64,000 nucleotides of DNA from Actinoallomurus sp963850195 (GTDB lineage: Bacteria; Actinomycetota; Actinomycetes; Streptosporangiales; Streptosporangiaceae): NCBI GenBank assembly GCA_963850195.1, contig CAWKKD010000004.1:496001-560000 (forward strand). Reading direction: 5' to 3'. Shown here piece by piece: positions 24,713 through 33,109 of this stretch (position 1 is the stretch's first letter; each line of letters begins with the position of its first letter). The notes beneath the pieces are model-generated. The model had not been told where the DNA came from. It saw only the letters and a list, made by a program, of their open reading frames with translations, and ran no database searches. The position numbers and the translations under genes are program-made.

Positions 24713-25282
24713 TCAGGCCGACACCCACGCGGGTTCGCGCCCGGCGAACCCGAGCGCGCGCTCGAGGTCCGAAGCGCCCTCGGGCACCTCGACCGCCGGC
24801 CCGAACAGCCCCTCGCGCGGTGCCCCCTCCCCCGCGATCGCCTGGGTGAACGCCAGCACCGCCGCGGCGTCGCCCGGGTCGCAGGTGAACTCCTGACCGG
24901 TCGCGCGCGCCAGGTCCCAGCCGTGCATCACCAGCTCGTCCAGCGCGACGACGCCGAGCTGTTCGGCCGGCATCTCGACGCCGCCTGCCTTGGCCATGCC
25001 CTGCCAGGCGCTCGGCTCGCGCCAGGCCTCCACCAGCCCGGCCAGCCGCTGCGGCAGCACGGTGCGCCACTCGGGATCGAGCCGTTCGGAACCCGCCGCC
25101 CCGGCGTCGGCCGGCGTGGTCTTCCTCGCCGCCCAGGTGAAGGCCAGCGACAGCCCCATGAGGTGGTCGAGCAGGCCCTCCACCGACATCCCCTCACACG
25201 GCGTCGAGTCCCCCAGCCGCTCGTCGCGCACCCCGTCCAGCAGTCGCAGCACCTCACGCGCCGCCGGCTCCAGATCGATCAT
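24713..25282 (-). CDS. TIGR03086-like / maleylpyruvate-isomerase N-terminal (DinB-like) family protein
   Basis: 189 residues from ATG 25282, with AGGGAGATG covering the start (GGGAG before an ATG). The four-helix DinB/MDMPI fold is suggested by an N-terminal CEGMSVEGLLDHLMGLSLAF with His, and by LDELVMHGWDLARATGQ, where the His is a usual metal ligand. Relatives are mycothiol-dependent enzymes, but many members of this subgroup have no known reaction. Likely co-transcribed with the downstream HEAT-repeat gene. Confidence 0.75.
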   Translation of the reverse strand: MIDLEPAAREVLRLLDGVRDERLGDSTPCEGMSVEGLLDHLMGLSLAFTWAARKTTPADAGAAGSERLDPEWRTVLPQRLAGLVEAWREPSAWQGMAKAGGVEMPAEQLGVVALDELVMHGWDLARATGQEFTCDPGDAAAVLAFTQAIAGEGAPREGLFGPAVEVPEGASDLERALGFAGREPAWVSA

Positions 25283-25448
25283 CACATCTCCCTTTTTCGT
25301 CGGACTCCCCACACCGACCCCGCGACGGCCGAGAACTCATCGGTCCCCCGCGAAAATTCCGGACCGAGGCCGACGCTCGCCGCGCGGGACAGCTACCCCC
25401 AGGCGCTCCAGGCCTTCGTCGACGGACTTCTCGCCCAGGCCTGACGCG

Positions 25449-25931
25449 TCATCGCCGGGCGAAGGCGCGGCGGATCACCGGGCGGTTGACCGCGACCACG
25501 AGCGCGACGAGCACCAGAGCCTGGACGCCCTCGACGACGCGCAGCCAGAGCGGGTACTGGGCGGAGACGATCAAGTAGGCGGCCCCGGCCAGGCCGATGA
25601 TCGAGATGATCCGGATGCGGATGTACGCCCGGCGCTTCCCTTCCCGAAACCGCTTGGCGATCCAGATGTACAGCAGCGAAACGGCGAAGACCGGGATCGG
25701 ACGCATCCACAGCGTCGCGGTGAGACCGCCGCGGACGTGCTCCTGCCGTGCCTGAGACGCATGCTCCGCTCCGCTCCGGGCGAACTGGTAGTCGATGATG
25801 CTGTGCCGGTAGATCAGGGTCAGCACCCCGAACACCACCGCCACCCCGAGGTTGATGAACAGCAGGACGATGACACGCCGCACCGCGGCGGTCGGGAACG
25901 TGCTCGTCTGATCTTTCACGGTGGTTTCCAT
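25449..25931 (-). CDS. Small integral membrane protein of unknown function
   Basis: 160 residues from the ATG at 25931, in the METTVKDQ context; an alternative start at 25967 adds 12 residues. Four hydrophobic helices are visible (VIVLLFINLGVAVVFGVLTL, a segment with PIPVFAVSLLYIWIA, IISIIGLAGAAYLIVSA and ALVLVALVVAV) with Arg-rich loops. I do not recognise a named family. It stands alone. Confidence 0.65.
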   Translation of the reverse strand: METTVKDQTSTFPTAAVRRVIVLLFINLGVAVVFGVLTLIYRHSIIDYQFARSGAEHASQARQEHVRGGLTATLWMRPIPVFAVSLLYIWIAKRFREGKRRAYIRIRIISIIGLAGAAYLIVSAQYPLWLRVVEGVQALVLVALVVAVNRPVIRRAFARR

Positions 25932-26148
25932 GCGTCCAGCATGGAAACCACCGGCGTACGCGGACATCGGGCGATCGGCTGTTTCCCGCGCACCTAGGTC
26001 GACTCTCCTATACGACTTTGGTCGCTAGTGCGGTGACCACCAACGTTCGCCGGGTTCGGTGACACGCCGGTCGGCGTGCGCGATGCCGGGGCCGATCGGC
26101 CTCAGTCTCGATAGCGATCGGATCGCTGGATGAGAGTGAGGCCGTTGG

Positions 26149-26610
26149 GTGAGCGAGCCAGTTCGGGCACGGAGGCTGAGTGATCAAGAAGGTCGGCGGC
26201 TTCAGCGGATCGTGCGCCGCGGTAGGCACGAATCGATCCGGGTCCGCCGGGCGATGATCATCATGGCGTCGTCTTCCGGGACGTGATCCGCGCGTTCAAC
26301 GAGCGCGGGCCGGCTTTGCCTGGACCCTAAATGAGCGGGCGGCCGTCCCCGCCTGATCAGCACCGATGACGAAGAGTCCGAAGAGTTCATCGTCGCGACG
26401 GCCACCACACGCCCGGCCCGGCTGGGGCGTCCCATCGGACGCGAACGCCTGCGGCAGATCCGGTGTGAACGCGGTATCACCTTCCAGCGCACCCGCACCT
26501 GGAAAGAATCACGCGACCCGGAAAAGGACACCAAGCTGGACCGGATCGAGTACGTGACCAGCCACTTCCCGACCGGTGTTGCGCTTTCGACCAGTTCGGG
26601 CCGCTATCGC
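26149..26610 (+). pseudogene. Decayed IS630-family transposase
   Basis: Pieces of an IS630 transposase can be read in order but in shifting frames: an N-terminal part with EGRRLQRIVRRGRHESIRV and RRAMIIMASSSGT, ending in a stop; VIRAFNERG in another frame; GGRPRLIS with DDEESEEFIVAT and RPARLGRP in a third; then, after an apparent deletion of the middle, IGRERLRQI and FQRTRTWKESRDPEKDTK; then FDQFGPL after one more shift. At least three frameshifts and an internal deletion make it inactive. The catalytic DDE core is mostly absent. No inverted terminal repeats could be identified. Confidence 0.75.
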
Positions 26611-26766
26611 GCCCGGGGGCCGGGGCGGATCCGGCGGTCCTTCCGCTGTTCGGCCGAGCGGGATCACGGGCAGTGGGGCGTGGTGGCGCTGACGGGGATC
26701 GCCGGCTGAGCGGACCGTGTCAGGTGACACACCGGGGGTGCGGGGCCGCACGGATCATCGGGTGTC

Positions 26767-28620
26767 ATGAGCGATAGCGGCGGCGAGGTCGACCTGTCAC
26801 GTTGGTACACCCATAGCGAGGCCGCCGCGACGGCGCGGTTCACGGTCGTCGCGCGGCGGTTGCCCGCGTTGACGCGCCAGGCGTTACGCCTGGCCTGGCA
26901 GTCCGGGCGGGCCGACACGGTGGCGACTCTCGTGTTGAACGTCGTGTCCGGCGTCTTCACCGCGTTCGGACTGCTCGCCACGACCGGAGTGCTGGACGCC
27001 CTGCTGGCGGCGGGTCCCACGACCGGCCGGGTACGCGCGGCGCTGCCTGCGCTGCTCCTGGTGGCGGGCGCGGGCATGGCGCGGTCGGTACTGTCGGCCG
27101 CCGCGGGATGGTCGCAGGCCCGGCTCGAACCGCGCGTACATCAGCGGGTCGAAATGGAACTGTACGAGGTGACCAGCGGCATCGACCTGGCCAGCTACGA
27201 CGACTCGGAGTTCTACGAGGCGCTGATGCGCGCCGAGGGCCGTGGTGCGTCGGCCGCCTCTGAGGTGGTCTCCTCCACGATCGACATGGTCACCGCCGCG
27301 ACGTCGTTCGCGGCGGCGGCGATCGCGGTGGCGACCCTGCATCCGCTCCTGCTGCCGCTGCTGCTGGTCACGGCCGTACCGGAGGGCTGGGCGGCGGTCG
27401 GGGTGGCCCGGTCGCAGTACCTGATGATGCTGTCCACCGTCGCGCCCCGGTACCGCGCGATCATCCTCGGCGACCTGCTCAGCGTCCGTGGGTACGCCGG
27501 TGACCTGCGCTCGTTCGGCATGCAGCGGTTCGTGCTCGACCAGTACCGGCGGATGGCCGACGTGTACCGCGAGGCGGAGCTGAGGCTGGCGCGCAAGAAC
27601 CTCGTCACCCGGCTCGTCGGGGACGCAGGGGCGGGCCTGGCCAACGGGATGGTCTACCTGACGCTCGGGCTGCTGCTCGCGTACGGGTGGCTGCCCTTGG
27701 CCGTGGCGGGTACGGCCGTGCTCGCGCTGCGCACCAGCCGCAGTGGTCTGTCCCAGCTCGTCCACGCGGTGAACGGCGGCTACGAGCAGGGCCTGTACTT
27801 CGCCGACTACCTGGCCTTCCTGCGTACGGCGCGCGCCCACGTACCGGAGCCTGCGACGGCCGAGCCTCCCGACGGCTTCGCCACGATCTCGGTGGAGGGT
27901 GTGTCGTTCAGCTATCCGGGCGCCGACCGGCCCTCCTTGCGGGACGTGTCGCTCACCCTCACGTCCGGGCAGATCGTGGCGCTGGTCGGCGAGAACGGTT
28001 CGGGCAAGACCACCCTGGCCAAGCTGCTCGCGCACCTGTACACCCCGACCGCGGGCCGGATCAGATGGGACGGCGTCGACCTCACCACCATCGACGCCGA
28101 CGCCGTACGCGCGCACATCGCCGTGATCGCCCAGGACCACGCGCACTGGCCGATGACGGCGCGCGCCAACATCGTGCTGGCCGACGAGTCCGACCAGCGG
28201 CGCCTTGAGGACGCGGCCGCCTCGGCCGGCACCGACGAGGTGGTCGCCAAGCTGCCGGGCGGCTGGGACACGGTGCTGGACCGGAGGTTCAAGGACTCCC
28301 ACGAGCTGTCCGGCGGCCAGTGGCAGCGCGTCGCCGTGTCGCGCGGCTTCTACCGCGACGCACCCCTCATCATCTGCGACGAGCCGTCCTCGAACCTCGA
28401 CGCCCGCGCCGAACACACCCTGTTCGACGCGATCCGCACCCACATGCGCGGGCGTACGGTCATCCTGATCACGCACCGGCTCGCCAACATCCGCCACGCC
28501 GACGTCATCCACGTCCTCGAGCACGGCGAGATCATCGCCACCGGCACCCACGACGAGCTGATGGAACGCGGGGGCACCTACCGCGACCTGTACCTCCTCC
28601 AGGCGGACGCCTACGCCTAG
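26767..28620 (+). CDS. ABC transporter, fused permease and ATP-binding domains (exporter type)
   Basis: 617 residues. Residues ~40-340 form a six-helix exporter membrane domain; ~375-610 the ATPase, with Walker A GENGSGKTT, signature ELSGGQWQR, Walker B LIICDEPSSNLDA and the switch His in LITHRLANI. It works as a half-transporter dimer. A small-molecule or peptide exporter is expected; no linked substrate gene is apparent. Its stop codon overlaps the stop of the convergent methyltransferase gene in CTAG. Confidence 0.9.
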   Translation: MSDSGGEVDLSRWYTHSEAAATARFTVVARRLPALTRQALRLAWQSGRADTVATLVLNVVSGVFTAFGLLATTGVLDALLAAGPTTGRVRAALPALLLVAGAGMARSVLSAAAGWSQARLEPRVHQRVEMELYEVTSGIDLASYDDSEFYEALMRAEGRGASAASEVVSSTIDMVTAATSFAAAAIAVATLHPLLLPLLLVTAVPEGWAAVGVARSQYLMMLSTVAPRYRAIILGDLLSVRGYAGDLRSFGMQRFVLDQYRRMADVYREAELRLARKNLVTRLVGDAGAGLANGMVYLTLGLLLAYGWLPLAVAGTAVLALRTSRSGLSQLVHAVNGGYEQGLYFADYLAFLRTARAHVPEPATAEPPDGFATISVEGVSFSYPGADRPSLRDVSLTLTSGQIVALVGENGSGKTTLAKLLAHLYTPTAGRIRWDGVDLTTIDADAVRAHIAVIAQDHAHWPMTARANIVLADESDQRRLEDAAASAGTDEVVAKLPGGWDTVLDRRFKDSHELSGGQWQRVAVSRGFYRDAPLIICDEPSSNLDARAEHTLFDAIRTHMRGRTVILITHRLANIRHADVIHVLEHGEIIATGTHDELMERGGTYRDLYLLQADAYA

Positions 28621-29462
28621 GTGGTGGCCAGGATCAGGTCCTCTCCACTCGACGGGCGGAGGCCGTCGACGCGATCGGCGAAGTAGCGATCGGCGTGCGA
28701 GGCCCCCGGCACGTGCCGGGCGTCCGTGAAGCCGGCCTCGCGGGCCAGCGCCAGCATCTCCTGCGGGGTGTAGAAGCTGATGAACGGCGTTCCGGCCGCG
28801 TGCGCGCCTTCCTTGCTCGCCCGGAGGCCGGAGCGGTCGGGGTCGTCGATGAGTTCGATCGGCAGCAGGAAGCTCATGGCGAGCGTCGAACCCGGTGCGA
28901 GCCCGGCGATCTGGCGCAGGGTGGCCGCGGTGGCGTCCTTGGTGAGGTACATCGTGACGCCGGTGGAGACGATGACCGCCGGCAGCTCGGGATCGAAGCC
29001 GGCCGTGGCCAACTGCTGAAGCCAGTCCTCGCTGGCCTCGAAGTCGACCGGCACCAGGCGCAGCCGGTCGGGGACGCCGTAGCCGAGTTCGGTCAGGCGA
29101 CGGCGCTTCCAGGCCTGAGGGCCGGGCTGGTCGACCTCGAAGACCCGCAGGCGAGCGGCGATCTGCGGCCTGCGCTGGACGAAGGTGTCCAGGCCGGCTC
29201 CCAGGATGACGTACTGGGTGACGCCCCGGCCGGCCTGCTCGGTGATCAGGTCCTCGATGAAGCGAGCGCGGGCGACGATGGCCGCCCGGAAGCCGCTGGT
29301 GGCCTGCGGGCTCATGTCCGGGCGGTCGCGCCAGCCGTCCCCGGGGTCCGCCAACCGCAGGCCGATCTCGTCCTCGATCACGTGGGGCGGCGGGTCGACC
29401 TGGACGTGCATCGCCCGCCAGAGGGCGGTCCGCACCGCGGTACCGTCCGGCGCCTCGGCCAT
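28617..29462 (-). CDS. Class I SAM-dependent methyltransferase, LCMT/PPM2 (TIGR00027-like) family
   Basis: 281 residues from ATG 29462. The SAM-binding site is YVILGAGLDTFVQR (G-x-G-L-D-T), followed by VFEVDQPGPQAWKRRRL, and later VIVSTGVTMYLTKDA, all characteristic of the leucine-carboxyl-methyltransferase-like family common in mycobacteria and streptomycetes. The usual methyl acceptor in secondary metabolism is often a polyketide carboxylate or hydroxyl, but no such cluster is here. A VOC gene lies 11 bp upstream on the same strand. Confidence 0.87.
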   Translation of the reverse strand: MAEAPDGTAVRTALWRAMHVQVDPPPHVIEDEIGLRLADPGDGWRDRPDMSPQATSGFRAAIVARARFIEDLITEQAGRGVTQYVILGAGLDTFVQRRPQIAARLRVFEVDQPGPQAWKRRRLTELGYGVPDRLRLVPVDFEASEDWLQQLATAGFDPELPAVIVSTGVTMYLTKDATAATLRQIAGLAPGSTLAMSFLLPIELIDDPDRSGLRASKEGAHAAGTPFISFYTPQEMLALAREAGFTDARHVPGASHADRYFADRVDGLRPSSGEDLILATT

Positions 29463-29473
29463 GGTGGTGTCTT

Positions 29474-29818
29474 TCAGCTCTTGGCAGGGGCCTGGAGGCT
29501 CCACAGACGCCCGTCGGGGTCGCGGACCGTCATCTCCTTGGTCCCGAAATGGGTGTCCTCGAACGGCGTGACCACCTCGACGGCGGGATCGGGACGGAAC
29601 GCGTCCGCATCCGGCACCTTCAGCACGATCCGCGTCTGTGGCTCTCGATCCTCGGGGATCTCGGCGATGAAGACGTACGGCCCGTCGCCGTTGCGGAGCT
29701 GGCCGGAGTCGTGGTCCGTCGCGAACTCCAGCTCGTAACCCAGTGCCTGGAAGAACCTCGCCGCCTTGCCCCAGTTATGGGTCTCCAGGAACACGGCCTC
29801 GATTCCCTCGGTCGCCAT
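29474..29818 (-). CDS. VOC (glyoxalase/bleomycin-resistance) family protein
   Basis: 114 residues made of the two beta-alpha-beta-beta-beta units of the VOC fold: AVFLETHNWGKAARFFQALGY in the first and VVTPFEDTHFGTKEMTVRDPDG in the second, ending in the usual GRLWSLQAP. Possible metal-site residues are His14 and later acidic positions, but they are not all certain. VOC proteins range from dioxygenases to drug-binding proteins. Same strand as the methyltransferase and RHH genes with almost no gaps, so probably one transcript. Confidence 0.83.
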   Translation of the reverse strand: MATEGIEAVFLETHNWGKAARFFQALGYELEFATDHDSGQLRNGDGPYVFIAEIPEDREPQTRIVLKVPDADAFRPDPAVEVVTPFEDTHFGTKEMTVRDPDGRLWSLQAPAKS

Positions 29819-29820
29819 CG

Positions 29821-30006
29821 TCAGCTCTCCTCGTCAGTCGATTGCTGAGCGTCATCGAGGTAGACGCGCAGCGCTTCGGCGACCAACGCCGACAGCGACA
29901 TGCCCGACTCGATGGCGCGGTACTTGACCTGCTTGATCAGTCCGATCGGCAGGTACACGTTGAACTGCTTGACTTCCCCATCGCCCACGAAAAGCGATGC
30001 TAGCAT
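29821..30006 (-). CDS. Ribbon-helix-helix (CopG/Arc-like) DNA-binding protein
   Basis: 61 residues if started at ATG 30006, or 55 from the GTG at 29988. The core KQFNVYLPIGLIKQVKYRA then SLSALVAEALRVYL is a classical RHH: a short beta strand followed by two helices with the hydrophobic pattern of a CopG dimer. RHH proteins are often antitoxins or autorepressors; no toxin-like partner follows, the next gene being VOC. The palindrome GATGCTAGCATC overlaps the ATG at 30004-30006, which argues for the GTG start and an operator there. Confidence 0.72.
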   Translation of the reverse strand: MLASLFVGDGEVKQFNVYLPIGLIKQVKYRAIESGMSLSALVAEALRVYLDDAQQSTDEES

Positions 30007-30007
30007 C
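29996..30007. promoter_or_regulatory. 12-bp perfect palindrome, candidate RHH operator
   Basis: GATGCTAGCATC, with another CTAGCA repeat directly beyond (30008-30013) and CTAG at 30015-30018. Tandem short repeats are typical of RHH operators. It lies in the ~100 bp between the RHH gene and the divergent VMAP-type operon and could control both. Confidence 0.5.
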
Positions 30008-30109
30008 CTAGCAAGCTAGATCGTCAAGAGCGGTCCACGCGCGTTGGTTGTTACATTGCATGCGCGTTCGGCGATCAACGCTTGGGACGCGTGGACGACT
30101 GGGGGTCAG

Positions 30110-30436
30110 GTGACCGAACTTCTGCGATGGCAGACCGACCAGGGGTCGGTGGTCGTCGAGGTCGATGAGCAGGACGCGGGATTCGAGTCGATCAAACGGG
30201 GGCCGAAGCAGGTCATCCACGACGTCAACCAGCGGTTCGAGGACGCGCTCGCGAACGTACGAGAGGCCGCCCTTCCGGCGCTCATGTCGTTCCGCGACGA
30301 GGCTCTCAAGCCCGACGAGGTGGAGATCGAGTTCGGCGTCAAGCTCAACGCGACGGCCGGGGCGGTGATCGCCAAGTCCACGGTCGAGGGCCATCTGGTG
30401 GTCAAGCTCAAGTGGACGCGTGAGCCGGGCGCCTGA
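30110..30436 (+). CDS. Trypsin-co-occurring domain (trypco1 / CU044_2847 family) protein
   Basis: 108 residues from the GTG at 30110, preceded by GGGGG at suitable spacing. The protein opens with a beta strand (VTELLRW...VVVEVDE), has a central amphipathic helix region (RFEDALANVREAALPALMSF) and closes with EIEFGVKLNATAGAVIAKS and a KLKW strand, the hallmark of the CU044_2847/trypco1 family, where the central statement is the GVKLNA-x-AGAVIA strand pair. Families of this type are found beside trypsin-like proteases in actinobacterial conflict systems, as here. It is the first gene of the operon, overlapping the protease start by one base (TGATG). Its biochemical role is unknown. Confidence 0.83.
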   Translation: MTELLRWQTDQGSVVVEVDEQDAGFESIKRGPKQVIHDVNQRFEDALANVREAALPALMSFRDEALKPDEVEIEFGVKLNATAGAVIAKSTVEGHLVVKLKWTREPGA

Positions 30437-32100
30437 TGACCGACTACGGATGGCGCGCCCGGGTCGAGACCCTGGATCGGGAGGTCATCGGCGCGGGCTT
30501 TCTCGTCGATGGGTCGCGCGTGGTCACCTGCGCCCATGTCGTACAGGGACACGAGCGGGTGCAGGTCGTCTTCCCCGGGCTGACGGAGGAGCTGCCCGCC
30601 ACCGTCGTCGCGTGTACGGACTGGGCTCAGGCGGGTGACGCCGGGGACGTCGCGGTGCTCGGGCTGGACGCGCCGGTCGACATCGAACCCGTGGTGTTCG
30701 CGCCGGTGGACGCCCTCCGCCGCCGGGCCGTCACCGAGCTGGGCGCGTACGGCTTCCCGTGGCACAAGGACGACTCCGGCTCCGTCGTGGAGCTGCGCAC
30801 CCGCCGGGACATGGACCTGCGGCGGGAGTGGTGGCAGCTCAACGTGCCCGACGCGCACCTGGAGACGCTGGAGCACGGGTTCAGCGGCGCCGCGGTCTAC
30901 CTCGCCGAGACCGGCGAGGTCGTCGGCATGGCCACCGACCGGGACAAGAGGCTGGACGGTGCCGGCGGCCGGATGCTGCCGTTAACGAGCATCCGCCGGT
31001 ACGTGGAGGACCTCGACGACCTGCTCGACCTGGACTGGCCGATCCCGTCGGAGCCGCGCCGGGAACTGCGGCGGATCCTGCGGGGCGTGCCGCCGGACCT
31101 GGCAATGAACGACCTGCACCGGCAGGCCTTCCCGGCCGCCCTGGCCGTACGGCCGCTCCGGTCGGTGTGGGACGCGGTCCGGTACGTGGCCGAGGAGCAC
31201 TGTGAGACGGAGGCTCTCGGCGTCTTCCTGACTCGGCTCCTTCCCCACCTCGAACCCCCGGTCCGCGAACGGCTCGCCGCGTGGAGACGCCGACACCTGC
31301 CCGACGTGGAGCGGACACCGGTTGACGGCCCGACCTCGCTCATCGTGCGGCTCGACCGGATGACGCGCGGCGGGACCTACGAGCTGACGGTCCTCAGCGT
31401 CGTGGACGGCGAGTCCGGCCCGTCCGCCGGGCCGGTGGAGGTACGGGAGGAGGAGATCCGCGGGCGCGTCGAGGAGTGCCTCCAGCGCGTGTGGAGTGAC
31501 CGGCTGCGCGACGATGTGATCATCGAGTTCGCGCTGCCGACGTCCCTGTTCGACACGCCCTTCGACACCTGGTCGATCGCGGGCTCCAGTTTGCGGCTGT
31601 TCCCCGTCGTGCTGCGGTACGCGGAGCTGATGAACCCGGCCGCGGTCCAGCGGCACCTGACCCTGCGGCGCTGGCAGCGCCTGCGAGACCGCCGCCGTAC
31701 GGCGCCGGAGCCGGTGGGCTGCGCGTTGCCCTGGGACGACCGGGAGTTCCAGAACTGGCTCGAGGTCGACGACGACGTCGCCGCCCTCACCTACGCGGCC
31801 AGCCCGTCGAAGGGGCGGCTCAACGCCGCGCGCAACGCCGGCATCCCGGTCATGCTGTGGCCGCGGACCACCTGCGGCAGCGACACGCATGACGGCGACT
31901 GCGCGGGCGGCCGGAAGCTCGGACGGCTGTCCGCCGCGGTCGCCGACCTGCACCCCGACGAACTGCCGGCGGTGGTCATGCGGCTGCGCCGCAAGGCCTG
32001 GCACCCGAACGCGGACCGGGAGCACATCGGCCGCGACCTGGCGCTGGTCTGGGACGACCCGGCGCGCCTGCCCGATCCGCCGCTCGCGATGGGAGTCTGA
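30436..32100 (+). CDS. Trypsin-fold serine protease with VMAP-type C-terminal region
   Basis: 554 residues, no signal peptide, so cytoplasmic. Residues 1-~190 form a trypsin-like protease: His34 in VVTCAHVV, Asp71 in GDVAVLGL and Ser150 in EHGFSGAAV make a complete catalytic triad. Residues ~210-295 are a helical linker like the VMAP middle region. Residues ~300-550 match the VMAP-C (vWA-MoxR-associated protein) pattern, with VIIEFALPTSLFDTPFDTW, LFPVVLRY, repeated Trp/Arg helices and PVMLWPR near the end. In known systems the VMAP is the effector-bearing third partner of MoxR and vWA proteins. Both partners follow in this operon, one base downstream. Confidence 0.85.
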   Translation: MTDYGWRARVETLDREVIGAGFLVDGSRVVTCAHVVQGHERVQVVFPGLTEELPATVVACTDWAQAGDAGDVAVLGLDAPVDIEPVVFAPVDALRRRAVTELGAYGFPWHKDDSGSVVELRTRRDMDLRREWWQLNVPDAHLETLEHGFSGAAVYLAETGEVVGMATDRDKRLDGAGGRMLPLTSIRRYVEDLDDLLDLDWPIPSEPRRELRRILRGVPPDLAMNDLHRQAFPAALAVRPLRSVWDAVRYVAEEHCETEALGVFLTRLLPHLEPPVRERLAAWRRRHLPDVERTPVDGPTSLIVRLDRMTRGGTYELTVLSVVDGESGPSAGPVEVREEEIRGRVEECLQRVWSDRLRDDVIIEFALPTSLFDTPFDTWSIAGSSLRLFPVVLRYAELMNPAAVQRHLTLRRWQRLRDRRRTAPEPVGCALPWDDREFQNWLEVDDDVAALTYAASPSKGRLNAARNAGIPVMLWPRTTCGSDTHDGDCAGGRKLGRLSAAVADLHPDELPAVVMRLRRKAWHPNADREHIGRDLALVWDDPARLPDPPLAMGV

Positions 32101-32101
32101 C

Positions 32102-33109
32102 GTGTCGAACTGGAAGCTCTTCACGGGCACCCGTACCCCGCACGACCGGATCGGGGAGCTGCCGCCGCCACCGCCGTGGCGCGACTTCGACGGCGGGCCG
32201 GTCGTGGCGCCGGAGACGGTCACGCCGCCGAACCTGCACCAGGCGACCACCTACCGGCCGACGCCCGAGGCGATCGAGCAGGTCAACGCGGCGCTGTACC
32301 TGCGTCGTCCGCTGCTGGTGACCGGGCCGCCCGGCACCGGCAAGTCCACGCTCGCCGACGCCGTCGCGTACGAGCTCGGGCTCGGCCCCGTGCTGCACTG
32401 GCCGATCACCAGCCGGGTCACGCTCGGGGACGGCCTGTACCAGTACGACCCGCTCACCCGGCTGTACGCGGCCGGTCGCCAGGGCGAGGACCCGCGCGGG
32501 ACCGAGGACGACGACATCGGCCGCTACATCCGGCTCGGTCCGCTCGGCACCGCGCTGCTCCCGTACGAGCGCCCGCGCGTGCTGCTCATCGACGAGATCG
32601 ACAAGAGCGACATCGACCTGCCCAACGACCTGCTCACCATCTTCGAGAAGGGTGAGTACGAGATCCTGGAGCTGAAACGGCGCGACGACCCGGAGGCCGA
32701 GGTCCTGACCGCGGACGGCACCGGGCGGGTGAAGGTCACCGGCGGGGTCGTACGCTGCCGGGCCTTCCCGCTGGTCATCATGACCAGCAACGGCGAGCGG
32801 GAGTTCCCGCCCGCGTTCCTGCGCCGGTGCGTCTCGGTCAACCTGCGGCGGCCCACCGGCGAGGCCGAGCTGTCCGCGATCGTCGACGAGCACCTGCGGG
32901 ACCTGACCGCCGAGCAGAGCGCGCTCGTCGAAGAACTCGTCCGGCTGTTCCTGCGGCGCCGTACCGAGGGCGAGCTGGCCACCGACCAGCTCCTGAACGC
33001 CGTCTACGTCTGCCACCACGCCGCGCGCGCGGGCGACGTCGACATCGCCGGGCTCGCCGCCCGTGTCATGCCGCTGCTGTCCGGCGGAGCCGCCCACGAT
33101 GACGGTTGA
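32102..33109 (+). CDS. MoxR family AAA+ ATPase
   Basis: 335 residues from a GTG at 32102 with GGGAG upstream in the end of the protease gene. Walker A is GPPGTGKS (75-82), Walker B LLIDEID (161-167), sensor 1 the Asn230 in IMTSNGER, and the arginine finger lies in FPPAFLRRC. ITSRVTLGDGLYQYD is a MoxR-type stretch near the substrate pore. MoxR proteins are chaperone-like ATPases that normally work with a vWA-domain partner, which is encoded immediately downstream with an 11-bp overlap. Confidence 0.93.
   Translation: MSNWKLFTGTRTPHDRIGELPPPPPWRDFDGGPVVAPETVTPPNLHQATTYRPTPEAIEQVNAALYLRRPLLVTGPPGTGKSTLADAVAYELGLGPVLHWPITSRVTLGDGLYQYDPLTRLYAAGRQGEDPRGTEDDDIGRYIRLGPLGTALLPYERPRVLLIDEIDKSDIDLPNDLLTIFEKGEYEILELKRRDDPEAEVLTADGTGRVKVTGGVVRCRAFPLVIMTSNGEREFPPAFLRRCVSVNLRRPTGEAELSAIVDEHLRDLTAEQSALVEELVRLFLRRRTEGELATDQLLNAVYVCHHAARAGDVDIAGLAARVMPLLSGGAAHDDG

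Noticed and set aside
22976..25444. 822-codon plus-strand frame over the HEAT-repeat and DinB-like genes
   Set aside because: Opposite-strand shadow of repeat-rich genes. Its last ~20 codons (25380-25444) lie outside the minus-strand genes and look protein-like, but no homologous start or domain is visible.
29821..30006. Toxin-antitoxin module
   Set aside because: The RHH protein looks like an antitoxin, but no toxin-sized ORF follows or precedes it; neighbours are VOC and trypco1 proteins.
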